From contig CBDDJL010000002.1 of assembly GCA_965229715.1 (NCBI GenBank), forward strand, positions 1,860,001-1,924,000: a DNA stretch of 64,000 bases, read 5' to 3'. A program made the translations under genes and the position numbers. Source of the stretch: JAVJST01 sp965229715 (lineage in GTDB: Bacteria > Pseudomonadota > Alphaproteobacteria > Rhodospirillales > Casp-alpha2). The notes under the pieces were generated by a model that worked only from the letters and a program-made list of their open reading frames with translations, was not told the origin of the DNA and ran no database searches. Shown one piece after another: positions 22,374 to 30,388 of the stretch. The stretch's first letter is position 1. Each line of letters begins with the position of its first letter.

Positions 22374-23324
22374 CTAAAGCCCCTCGCCTTCGTCGAAGCC
22401 GAGCATGATGTTCAGGTTCTGAACCGCAAGGCCCGACGCGCCCTTGCCGAGATTGTCGAGTAGCCCCATGACGACCGCCTGCTCGGCGTCCGCGTTGCCG
22501 AACACGTGCAACCGGAGATCGTTGGTGCCGTTAAGCCCCTCCGGGTCGAGGCCTGTCATCAGCGCCGTCTCGGCCAACGGCAATACCTGAACGAAGCGGC
22601 GTCCCTCATAGTGTTGTGTCAGCGCGCCCTGAACGTCGCCGACTGAAGGTTTACCCGGCAATGCAGCCAGTTGAAGCGGAACCTGCACGATCATGCCCTG
22701 GCGGTAGCGCCCGACGCTGGGCACGAACAGCGGCCGGGATTTCAGGCCCGACCATTTCTGAATTTCCGGGACGTGTTTGTGCGCGAGACCGAGGCCGTAA
22801 ACGCGGAACGGTTCTTCGGTGAAGTCGGCGTCGTCGGGATCTTCGAAGCTCGCAATCATGCCCTTGCCACCGCCGGAATAGCCCGAGATCGCGTTGATGG
22901 TCACCGGCCAGTCGGCCGGGATCAGGCCCTGGGCGACCAATGGTGCGAGGATCGAAATCGAGGCATTTGCGTAACAGCCGGGGTTGCTGACTCGCGATGC
23001 GTCGGCGATCAGACCGGTTTGTTCGCCCGTCAATTCCGGCATGCCGTAGATCCAGCCGTCGGCCGTGCGGTGTGCGGTCGAGGCATCGATCACGCGGGTA
23101 CCCGATGCGGCATCGATCATTGCTGCGGACTCGCGTGCGGCGTCGTCCGGCAGGCAAAGAATGGCGAGATCGGCATCGTTGAGTGCTTCACGGCGTTTGG
23201 TCGGATCCTTGCGATCGGTATCGCCGAGCCGGATCATCTCAAGCCCGCCATGCCCGGCGAGACGTTCCCTGATTTGCAAACCGGTCGTACCGGCCTCACC
23301 GTCGATGAAAATGCTGTGCGGCAT
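22374..23324 (-). CDS. argC: N-acetyl-gamma-glutamyl-phosphate reductase
   Basis: The 316-aa enzyme makes N-acetylglutamate semialdehyde in arginine synthesis. IFIDGEAGTTGLQIRERL is the NAD-binding start, SNPGCYANA holds the catalytic Cys, and GLAHKHVPEI carries the His. The short length and EAGTTG start fit the type 2 ArgC class found in alphaproteobacteria. It follows rpsI with a terminator between them. Confidence 0.93.
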   Translation of the reverse strand: MPHSIFIDGEAGTTGLQIRERLAGHGGLEMIRLGDTDRKDPTKRREALNDADLAILCLPDDAARESAAMIDAASGTRVIDASTAHRTADGWIYGMPELTGEQTGLIADASRVSNPGCYANASISILAPLVAQGLIPADWPVTINAISGYSGGGKGMIASFEDPDDADFTEEPFRVYGLGLAHKHVPEIQKWSGLKSRPLFVPSVGRYRQGMIVQVPLQLAALPGKPSVGDVQGALTQHYEGRRFVQVLPLAETALMTGLDPEGLNGTNDLRLHVFGNADAEQAVVMGLLDNLGKGASGLAVQNLNIMLGFDEGEGL

Positions 23325-23346
23325 GGTCTACCTGCGAAAATTCAAT

Positions 23347-23387
23347 CCAAAAACAAATCGGGCGTCCCCGCTTCCGGAGACGCCCGA
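23347..23387 (-). terminator. Rho-independent terminator after rplM-rpsI
   Basis: TCGGGCGTC (23358-23366) pairs with GACGCCCGA (23379-23387), a 9-bp stem. On the minus strand it is followed by a T-rich stretch (complement of CCAAAAACAAA). It sits between rpsI and argC, so argC needs its own promoter or readthrough. Confidence 0.8.
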
Positions 23388-23413
23388 CGAAATACGGTCA
23401 GGGTCGCGTCCGG

Positions 23414-23908
23414 TTAGCGCTTGGAGAACTGGAAGCTGCGGCGCGCCTTGGCGCGGCCGAACTTCTTGCGCTCGACGACACGGCTGTCGCGGGTCAGGAA
23501 GCCGCCTTTCTTGAGCACCGGACGCAGGCCCGGCTCGTAAAGGGTCAGGGCCTTCGAAATGCCGTGACGCACAGCGCCAGCCTGACCGGAGAGGCCGCCG
23601 CCCGTGACGGTGCAGAAGACGTCGAACTGGCCGGTCCGCTCGGTAACCTGAAGCGGCTGGGCGATCAGCATCTGCAGCACCGGGCGTGCGAAATAGACGT
23701 TGGAATCGCGACCGTTGACGGTGACCTTGCCGGTACCCGGCTTGACCCACACGCGGGCGATGGCGTTCTTACGCTTGCCGGTGGCGTACGAACGCCCCTG
23801 TGCGTCGATCTGCGGTTCGGTCGGCGTTTCGTTCTCGACGGCCTCGGTCACGCCGGTCGCGGCACCGAGGTCTTCCAGCGACTCGAGGGTCTGGGTTTCC
23901 TCAGCCAT
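23414..23908 (-). CDS. rpsI: 30S ribosomal protein S9
   Basis: The 164-aa protein ends in the S9 C-terminal signature KKFGRAKARRSFQFSKR, whose basic tail reaches the P-site tRNA. SYATGKRKNAIARVWVKPG and GGGLSGQAGAVRHGISKAL are family landmarks. An acidic ~38-residue N-terminal extension is typical of alphaproteobacterial S9. Follows rplM after 2 bp. Confidence 0.97.
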   Translation of the reverse strand: MAEETQTLESLEDLGAATGVTEAVENETPTEPQIDAQGRSYATGKRKNAIARVWVKPGTGKVTVNGRDSNVYFARPVLQMLIAQPLQVTERTGQFDVFCTVTGGGLSGQAGAVRHGISKALTLYEPGLRPVLKKGGFLTRDSRVVERKKFGRAKARRSFQFSKR

Positions 23909-23910
23909 GC

Positions 23911-24375
23911 TCAGGCGCTCCTCTTGTTCTTCGGGTTCATGGCGGCAACATCCAGCACTTCCGGCTGCTGTGCCGCGTGCGGATGTTCGGCACCGGCATA
24001 GACGTGCAGTTTCTTCATCTGCTGACGGCCCAGTGGGTTACGCGAGATCATACGCTCGACGGCCTTCTGGATGATCCGTTCCGGGTGCTTGCCGGCGAGC
24101 GTCTTGCCCGCGGTGCGCGACTTGATGCCGCCCGGATAACCGGTATGCCAGTGGAAGGTCTTCTGCTCGGCCTTGCGCCCGGTCAGATGAACCTTCTCGG
24201 CGTTAATCACGACGATATTGTCGCCGCAATCGATGTGCGGTGTGAACATCGGTTTGTGCTTGCCGCGGAGACGCGTCGCGATCACGGAGGCGAGACGGCC
24301 GAGAACGACGCCTTCCGCGTCGACCACGAACCACTTCTTCTCAACATCCGCGGGTTTGGCGGAATAGGTCTTCAT
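23911..24375 (-). CDS. rplM: 50S ribosomal protein L13
   Basis: The 154-aa protein begins MKTYSAKPADVEKKWFVVDA and has the L13 signature region (ISRNPLGRQQMKKLHVYAG). The ATG at 24375 is preferred over a longer frame with unrelated residues. The rplM-rpsI pair is conserved across bacteria and is translated from one mRNA. Confidence 0.97.
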   Translation of the reverse strand: MKTYSAKPADVEKKWFVVDAEGVVLGRLASVIATRLRGKHKPMFTPHIDCGDNIVVINAEKVHLTGRKAEQKTFHWHTGYPGGIKSRTAGKTLAGKHPERIIQKAVERMISRNPLGRQQMKKLHVYAGAEHPHAAQQPEVLDVAAMNPKNKRSA

Positions 24376-24511
24376 CTGTCGATCCAATCGGTTGTCCGGT
24401 CTGTGGACGGCTCGCGCGCATGGCACGATTCCACCCCAACGGGCGCGGAATATGACACAGCTTTTGGCCAAGTCAATCAGAAAAAGCGTGATTTTGCGGT
24501 AGGTTATATAA

Positions 24512-24529
24512 ACGGTAATATATTACCGT
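24512..24529. promoter_or_regulatory. 18-bp perfect palindrome between rplM and tal
   Basis: ACGGTAATATATTACCGT is perfectly symmetric. It lies 137 bp upstream of rplM and 22 bp after the tal stop codon, so it could be an operator upstream of rplM. The regulator is unknown. Confidence 0.6.
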
Positions 24530-24550
24530 AAGCGTGATCGTCGGGTTCGA

Positions 24551-25204
24551 TCACAGGATCGACTGGCCGGTCTTTTCCCAGTCCGCGAGGAACGCCGCGA
24601 GACCCTTGTCGGTCAGCGGGTGGTCGTAGAGCTGCCACAGAACCTTGGGTGGCACCGTGACCACATCGGCGCCCAGTTTCGCCGCCTCGACGACGTGATG
24701 CGGCCCGCGCACGGAGGCGACCAGCACCTCGGTCGGGTAACCGAAATTCTCGTAGATCGTGACGATGTCGGCGATCAGTTCCATACCGTCCTGGCCGAGA
24801 TCGTCGAGCCGGCCCACGAACGGCGAAATGTACGCGGCGCCGGCCTTTGCCGCGAGCAGCGCCTGTCCCGGGGCGAAACAGAGCGTGACATTGACGCGGA
24901 GGCCATCGTCCGAAAGCGCCTTGCAGGCCTTCAGGCCGTCGCGGGTCAACGGCACCTTGATCACGACGTTGGCGGCGATTTCGGCGAGTTTCTTGCCTTC
25001 GTCGACGATCTGGCCGGCCTCGGTCGCGGTCACTTCGGCGCTGACAGGCCCGTCGATGGTTTCGCAGATTTCCTTGACGGTCGCGGCGATCTCGCCGCCG
25101 GATTTGAGGATCAACGAGGGGTTGGTCGTCACCCCGTCGACCATGCCGGTTTCGGCCAGTTGACGGATTTCCGCGATATCGGCTGTGTCGACGAAGAATT
25201 GCAT
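24551..25204 (-). CDS. tal: Transaldolase / fructose-6-phosphate aldolase-like (TalC type)
   Basis: The 217-aa protein is the short single-domain transaldolase class. It starts MQFFVDTADIAEIRQLAETG, has VTTNPSLILKSG, the Schiff-base Lys in NVVIKVPLT, and GAAYISPFVGRLDDLG. It moves a dihydroxyacetone unit in the non-oxidative pentose phosphate pathway, or acts as an F6P aldolase. Ends 22 bp before the palindrome. Confidence 0.92.
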   Translation of the reverse strand: MQFFVDTADIAEIRQLAETGMVDGVTTNPSLILKSGGEIAATVKEICETIDGPVSAEVTATEAGQIVDEGKKLAEIAANVVIKVPLTRDGLKACKALSDDGLRVNVTLCFAPGQALLAAKAGAAYISPFVGRLDDLGQDGMELIADIVTIYENFGYPTEVLVASVRGPHHVVEAAKLGADVVTVPPKVLWQLYDHPLTDKGLAAFLADWEKTGQSIL

Positions 25205-25243
25205 GATCGGCGCCCAGTCATCGGATCCTGCCGACCGAAGAGA

Positions 25244-25319
25244 TGGTGACCCCTACGGGACTCGAACCCGTGTTTCAGCCGTGAAAGGGCCGCGTCCTAG
25301 ACCGCTAGACGAAGGGGCC
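25244..25319 (-). tRNA. tRNA-Glu (TTC), CCA encoded
   Basis: On the minus strand a cloverleaf folds with acceptor GGCCCCT/AGGGGTC, the anticodon loop CTTTCAC (anticodon TTC) and a T-loop GGTTCGAACCC. The 3' CCA is encoded. 76 nt. Confidence 0.95.
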
Positions 25320-25400
25320 ACTGAGCGATCAGCGAAGAGACCGCTTCGTAGCGGTACCGGGCATGGAAATCAAGGCCCTATTCTGCCGTAAACGACAGGA

Positions 25401-26408
25401 TCAATTTTGCGTCTCGACATGATAGGACGCCAGCCGGTCGACCTCCTCCTCGGAGCCGATGATCACCGGCACACGCTGATGCAGGGATGCCGGTTCGATC
25501 TCGAGAATGCGCCCATGCCCGTCGATCGCGCGGCCGCCGGCCTGCTCGGCGATGAGCGACATTGGATTGGCTTCGTATAGCAGCCGAAGGCGTCCGCCCT
25601 TGGTGCGGGTTTTCTCGTCGATGGGATACATGAACACGCCGCTTCGGCTCAGCACGCGGTGAACGTCGGCGACCATCGCGCCGACCCAGCGCATGTTGAA
25701 GTCTCGCCCACGTGGGCCGTCCTTGCCGGCGAGACATTCGGAAACGTAACGCTGAACGGGCGCTTCCCAATAGCGCTGGTTGGACGCGTTGATGGCGAAC
25801 TCCGAGGTGCCGCGCGGCACGACGATCTCGGCATCGGTCATGACGAACGTACCGCTTTCCGGATCGAGCGTGAATTCGACCGCACCGTTGCCCAGTGTCA
25901 GAACTAAAACCGTGCACGGACCGTAGAGGACGTATCCGGCTGCGACCTGGCGATCCCCTGCGATCAGCATATCGGCAGAAGACCCAGCGACACCGTCGTC
26001 CGCCGGCAGTACCGAGAAGATCGTGCCGACGGGGCCGTTGACCTCGATATTCGTGGACCCGTCGAGTGGATCGAACACCAAAAAGTACCGGCTGGAGCGC
26101 CCGGCGTCGCTGTCGAAGATCAGCGACTCCTCCATTTCCTCCGATGCCAATGCACGGAGCAGACCGCTCGCCTCCATCCTGTCGATGATGATTTCGTTGG
26201 CCCGGACATCGAGTTCCTTTTGAACTTCATCCTGCACGTTGGTGCCGCGCGATGCTGCTAGGTTGCCGGCCAGCGGCCCGTGCCGGGTGACGTCGGCGAT
26301 GGCCCGGCAGGCGTCGCATACGGCGCCAATCAGCGATTTGAGGTCATCCGGAACGTCCTGACAGTGCGGGCCGTCCAAGTAGGATTGCAGGGTCTGTTCG
26401 TTGCTCAT
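25401..26408 (-). CDS. fbp: Class I fructose-1,6-bisphosphatase
   Basis: The 335-aa enzyme hydrolyses fructose-1,6-bisphosphate in gluconeogenesis. The metal-binding VFDPLDGSTNIEVNGPVGTIFSV is the family signature; NQRYW, YVGAMVADVHR-type (RWVGAMVADVHRVL) and GGRLRLLYEANPMS follow. ATG at 26408; an earlier ORF start adds unconserved residues. Confidence 0.94.
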   Translation of the reverse strand: MSNEQTLQSYLDGPHCQDVPDDLKSLIGAVCDACRAIADVTRHGPLAGNLAASRGTNVQDEVQKELDVRANEIIIDRMEASGLLRALASEEMEESLIFDSDAGRSSRYFLVFDPLDGSTNIEVNGPVGTIFSVLPADDGVAGSSADMLIAGDRQVAAGYVLYGPCTVLVLTLGNGAVEFTLDPESGTFVMTDAEIVVPRGTSEFAINASNQRYWEAPVQRYVSECLAGKDGPRGRDFNMRWVGAMVADVHRVLSRSGVFMYPIDEKTRTKGGRLRLLYEANPMSLIAEQAGGRAIDGHGRILEIEPASLHQRVPVIIGSEEEVDRLASYHVETQN

Positions 26409-26593
26409 GCCGGTGGCGCGTCCACATCTTGATCGGTTCGGTTGGGGACCGGGACGAATTAGCACACCTCGCGGGACCCCTCCAACGCTCATTCCGCCGT
26501 TTGTTGTGGATAGTCAGTGCCGGTTCGGTTACTTGGCGCTATCCGATCTGAGGGGTATTCTCGTCGCGACCGATATCACGCTGCGAGGTTGCC

Positions 26594-27028
26594 GTGCTCT
26601 CCATCCCCAGACTTTCCCTCGCCGAGGCGCGCGAGCTGATTGCCGGCGCGACGGAACACGCCGAACACATCGGTGTACCGATGTGCATTTCCGTGGTCGA
26701 TGAGTCGGGCAATCTGGTTGCGTTCGAACGCATGGACGGCGCCAAGATTCTCAGCGTTCAGCTCTCCGCCGACAAGGCCTTCACGTCTGCCATCGCCCGC
26801 CGCCCGACCCACATTTATAACGACCTGTGCCAGCCCGGCAGCCTAGTCTATGGCATTCACACGTCGTCCGGCGGCAGGTTCAGTCTTGTCGGCGGCGGTT
26901 ATCCGGTAATTGCCGGTGGCGATATCGTCGGCGGCATCGGGTGCTCATCCGGGACGCCCGAACAGGACATGGAATGCGCGCGGGCGGGTCTCGAGCGGCT
27001 GTTCGGCGACGAGGTCGAATACGAATGA
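26594..27028 (+). CDS. GlcG/HbpS family protein
   Basis: The 144-aa protein (GTG start) has the GlcG/HbpS pattern: LSLAEARELIAGATEHA, CISVVDESGNLVAFERMDGA, SADKAFTSAIARRPT and GGYPVIAGGDIVGGIGCSSGTPEQD. Members bind haem or are encoded with glycolate and cobalamin-type enzymes; the substrate here is unknown. It is divergent from fbp. Confidence 0.85.
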   Translation: MLSIPRLSLAEARELIAGATEHAEHIGVPMCISVVDESGNLVAFERMDGAKILSVQLSADKAFTSAIARRPTHIYNDLCQPGSLVYGIHTSSGGRFSLVGGGYPVIAGGDIVGGIGCSSGTPEQDMECARAGLERLFGDEVEYE

Positions 27029-27126
27029 CCCCTGTCCGCCAATTGTAATTTGTGCTCAGCGGGATTATGTATTCGGCATGCAAGATGACCGTTTTTCGGT
27101 CGGTCAGATTATGAAGGTGACCTGAA

Positions 27127-27483
27127 ATGCCTGACGGTTCGACGGCAGCATCCGATACGGCTCTGACGATTTCGCCCGGTGCCGCCGAGCGCCTCAAGTC
27201 TATGATCGAGAACGAGGGCAATCCGGCTCTTAAGTTCCGTATCACGGTATCCGGCGGCGGGTGTTCGGGCTTCCAGTACGGTTTCGATTTTGACGATGCG
27301 ATAAACGACGATGATCTCACGTTCGAACGCGACGGCATTACGGTCGTTGTCGACGAGGTGTCGATGCAGTTTCTTGGCGGCGCCGAGCTCGATTTCAAAC
27401 AGGAGCTCATTGGCTCCTACTTCGCACTGGAAAATCCGAATGCATCCTCGACGTGCGGCTGCGGCACGTCGTTTGCCATCTGA
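27127..27483 (+). CDS. erpA: Iron-sulfur cluster insertion protein ErpA-like
   Basis: The 118-aa A-type carrier has three Cys ligands: VSGGGCSGFQYGF (Cys46) and STCGCGTSF (Cys110, Cys112). DDITVVVDEVSMQFLGGAELDF-type middle region fits. It delivers Fe-S clusters to apo-enzymes; IlvD in this window is a cluster-dependent enzyme. The erpA-xth order is common in alphaproteobacteria. Confidence 0.92.
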   Translation: MPDGSTAASDTALTISPGAAERLKSMIENEGNPALKFRITVSGGGCSGFQYGFDFDDAINDDDLTFERDGITVVVDEVSMQFLGGAELDFKQELIGSYFALENPNASSTCGCGTSFAI

Positions 27484-27498
27484 CGCCGTCCCCGTCCG

Positions 27499-28287
27499 AT
27501 GCCCACCATTGCGACTTGGAACGTCAACTCGATCAAGGCGCGCCTGCCCCGAGTGCTGGAATGGCTCGGCGAGTTTTCGCCAGATGTCGCGTTGCTTCAG
27601 GAAATCAAGTGCATCGACGAAAACTTCCCGGCGACAGAGATCGAGGATCTCGGTTACAACGTCGCGGTTTCCGGCCAAAAAACCTACAATGGCGTTGCCA
27701 TCCTCTCGAAATCGCCGATTGAGATCGAACACCGTGCTTTGCCGGGCGACGACGGCGACGAGCAGGCACGCTACATCGAAGCCCTGATCGGCGACACGAT
27801 CGTTGCTTCCATCTATCTTCCAAACGGCAATCCGACGCGCAACGAAGACGGCTCCGATCATGACAAGTTCCTCTACAAACTCGGCTGGATGGAGCGTCTG
27901 ACGGCCCGTGCCCGGGACCTGCTGGACACCGAGACGGCGTTCGTGCTTGGCGGCGACTTCAACCTGTGCCCGACCAACGACGACGTATATGATCCGGAGG
28001 GCTTTGCCGACGACGCGCTGTGCCGACCGGAAAGCCGGGCGCGGTTTCGCGAACTGATGCATCTCGGCCTTACGGACGCATTCGCTGCGCTGCACGAACC
28101 CGTGCACCAGTACAGCTACTGGGATTATCAGCGCGGTGCATGGCAGAAGGATAACGGTCTCAGAATCGATCATCTTTTGCTGTCTCCACAAGCTGCCGAC
28201 CGGCTGAGCGACGCCGGCATCGACCGGACGCCGCGTGGCAAGGAAAAGGCGTCGGACCACACACCGGTCTGGTGCCGGCTCGACTGA
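27499..28287 (+). CDS. xth: Exodeoxyribonuclease III
   Basis: The 262-aa enzyme repairs abasic sites and trims 3' ends. ATWNVNSIKARLPRVLEWL, LLQEIKCIDENFP (catalytic Glu), GGDFNLCPTNDDVYDP (Asp/Asn) and KASDHTPVWCRL (His) are the exo III catalytic motifs. Starts 15 bp after erpA. Confidence 0.95.
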   Translation: MPTIATWNVNSIKARLPRVLEWLGEFSPDVALLQEIKCIDENFPATEIEDLGYNVAVSGQKTYNGVAILSKSPIEIEHRALPGDDGDEQARYIEALIGDTIVASIYLPNGNPTRNEDGSDHDKFLYKLGWMERLTARARDLLDTETAFVLGGDFNLCPTNDDVYDPEGFADDALCRPESRARFRELMHLGLTDAFAALHEPVHQYSYWDYQRGAWQKDNGLRIDHLLLSPQAADRLSDAGIDRTPRGKEKASDHTPVWCRLD

Positions 28288-28302
28288 CAGGGTCAACGGG
28301 TC

Positions 28303-29466
28303 ATGATCAATCCTCTCGTTACGGCCACCGAGGCGCCGCCCATCGCCGAAGCCGCGAGTTGGCTGAACCCCGATGCTTTCGGCCCGGATCAGTCGTTGAT
28401 CGATGTATGCCAGGCGGTGCCGGGGTACGGACCGCCGGAAAGTTTGGCCCGCCACCTTTCAACGGCCCTCGGCGACGATGAGACCGCGTTCTATACCGAC
28501 ATTGCGGGCACGTCGGCGCTTCGCGGTGCATTGGCCGACGACATCAATGCGGTCTACGGCGGGGATGTTGCGCCCGATAACGTATTGATAACATCGGGCT
28601 GCAATCAGGCGTTTTTTCTGTCGATGATCGCGCTCGCGAAAAACGGCTGCTCGGTACTGCTACCGGTACCCTGGTATTTCAATCATGCCATGACCCTCGG
28701 CATGCTGGGCATTGAAGCCATTCCTCTTCCCTGCCACGCCGCCAACGGCATGGTGCCCGACCCGGCCGAGGCCGCGTCGCTGATCCGCGACGATACACGC
28801 GCTATTGTTCTGGTGACGCCGAACAATCCGACGGGCGCGATTTATCCGGCGGAAACCATGTCGGCGTTTCTGTCGCTTGCGGCGTCCCATGAGATCGCGC
28901 TTGTCACTGATGAAACCTATCGCGATTTCCTGCCGCCGGGCGCCGGCCGGCCGCACAGTCTGTTTGCGGATGCGGACTGGCGCTCGACGGGCCTGATGCA
29001 TCTCTACAGTTTTTCGAAGGTCTATAGCCTGACCGGCTATCGCGTCGGCGCCATCGTTGCGGACAGCCGAACCGTTACTGAACTCGAGAAAATCATGGAT
29101 TGCATGTCGATCTGTGCGCCACATGTGTCCCAGCGGGCGGCGCTCTACGGACTGGACGCTCTTGACGAATGGCGCGATGCCAAGCGGCAACTCATGGCCG
29201 ATCGAGTCAACGCCTTTGCGGATGCGATTATGCGGGCCGGTAACGGCTATATCATCCGATCGATCGGAGCCTACTTCGCTTATCTCGAGCATCCGTTTGC
29301 CGACGTCTCATCCTACGAGGTGGCACGGTCACTCGCGGGCGAGAAAAACCTGCTGTGTTTGCCAGGTACAATGTTCGGGCCGGACCAGGAGCGCATGCTG
29401 CGTTTCGCCTTCGCAAATGTCGGCGAAGAGGTCATGCCGTGTATCGCCGAACGGCTTGGCACGTAG
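28303..29466 (+). CDS. Class I/II PLP-dependent aminotransferase
   Basis: The 387-aa protein has the aminotransferase fold: ITSGCNQAFFLSM, VTPNNPTGAIYP, LVTDETYRDFL, and the PLP-lysine in YSFSKVYSLTGYRVG. The C-terminal Arg of the substrate carboxylate site is probably in MLRFAFANV. The amino acid substrate is not predictable. It follows xth by 15 bp. Confidence 0.9.
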   Translation: MINPLVTATEAPPIAEAASWLNPDAFGPDQSLIDVCQAVPGYGPPESLARHLSTALGDDETAFYTDIAGTSALRGALADDINAVYGGDVAPDNVLITSGCNQAFFLSMIALAKNGCSVLLPVPWYFNHAMTLGMLGIEAIPLPCHAANGMVPDPAEAASLIRDDTRAIVLVTPNNPTGAIYPAETMSAFLSLAASHEIALVTDETYRDFLPPGAGRPHSLFADADWRSTGLMHLYSFSKVYSLTGYRVGAIVADSRTVTELEKIMDCMSICAPHVSQRAALYGLDALDEWRDAKRQLMADRVNAFADAIMRAGNGYIIRSIGAYFAYLEHPFADVSSYEVARSLAGEKNLLCLPGTMFGPDQERMLRFAFANVGEEVMPCIAERLGT

Positions 29467-29553
29467 CAGGCCGTCACAAAAGCCTTTAGGCCGCCCCCCT
29501 GATTGGTGCAGACTGAGCGTGGAAACGGACGGGCCTGTCCCGAGGGAGGAAAC

Positions 29554-29967
29554 GTGAGCGAAGGTGCGCGGATCAATGGTGGCTGCCTATGCGGTGCCAT
29601 ACGGTATGAAGCCCCGGCGCAATCTTCCTTCGTTTCGAACTGTCATTGTACCCAGTGCCGTCATGCTAGTTCGGCACCGTTCCAAACCTGGATGGAATTC
29701 CCCGAAGCCGAGGTCGTGACCACCGGCGAGCTGAGTCGGTACGCGTCATCAGACCATGGCGTGCGAAGTTTCTGCGGCAACTGCGGAACGCAAATCAGCT
29801 TCGTCAGCACCAACGATCCCGGGATGATCTATCTGACAGTGGCGTCGCTGGACGATCCCGAGGCCATCAAGCCGACGATGAACGTTCATGTTGTCGACGG
29901 TCTGCGGTGGATTCATATCGACGATGGCCTGGAGAAACATCCGCAAATGCCGCCGGAGCATTCCTGA
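29554..29967 (+). CDS. GFA/CENP-V family zinc protein, copy 1
   Basis: The 137-aa protein starts at GTG 29554 behind a strong GAGGGAGGAA site. Cysteines GGCLCGAIRYE, NCHCTQCRHASS and FCGNCGTQI are the GFA/CENP-V zinc ligands. Members include glutathione-dependent formaldehyde-activating enzyme, but most are of unknown function. TGATG joins it to copy 2. Confidence 0.9.
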   Translation: MSEGARINGGCLCGAIRYEAPAQSSFVSNCHCTQCRHASSAPFQTWMEFPEAEVVTTGELSRYASSDHGVRSFCGNCGTQISFVSTNDPGMIYLTVASLDDPEAIKPTMNVHVVDGLRWIHIDDGLEKHPQMPPEHS

Positions 29968-30368
29968 TGGCGCTGAAGGCGCCATGGACGGGCGGTTGTT
30001 CCTGTGGTGCGGTGCGCTACGAGATCACCGGCAAGCCCTACCATGTCTGTCATTGTCATTGCCGGTTATGCCGCGGTTCGACCGGTGCGGCGATGGTGAC
30101 GTGGCTGACCGTCAACAAAAACGATTTCAACGTTACCGAAGGCGAACTTCGCGGCTTCCAAAGCTCCGAAGTGGGTGAACGGTGCTTTTGCGGCAAGTGC
30201 GGGTCGCACATTACCTTCGATCACAAGAATTACGACGACGAGATCGATGTTACGGTCGCGAGTCTCGATAACTCCGACCGGCTACCGCCCGGAAAGCACA
30301 TTTGGACCGATCAGAGCCTGTCGTGGGCCCGGATCGACGAACATCTGCCGAAACGGCGGCGGGACTAG
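29967..30368 (+). CDS. GFA/CENP-V family zinc protein, copy 2
   Basis: The 133-aa protein has the same ligand set (GGCSCGAVRYE, CHCHCRLCRGST, CFCGKCGSHI) and is clearly a paralogue of the upstream gene. Translational coupling by a TGATG overlap implies equal expression, possibly as a heterodimer. Confidence 0.9.
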   Translation: MALKAPWTGGCSCGAVRYEITGKPYHVCHCHCRLCRGSTGAAMVTWLTVNKNDFNVTEGELRGFQSSEVGERCFCGKCGSHITFDHKNYDDEIDVTVASLDNSDRLPPGKHIWTDQSLSWARIDEHLPKRRRD

Positions 30369-30388
30369 GCCGGCTTTGGCGCGTGCCC

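Noticed and set aside
25244..25319. tRNA-Glu as a phage attachment site
   Set aside because: There is no duplicated tRNA 3' end nearby and no integrase; the only element junctions found are the dif-type sites.
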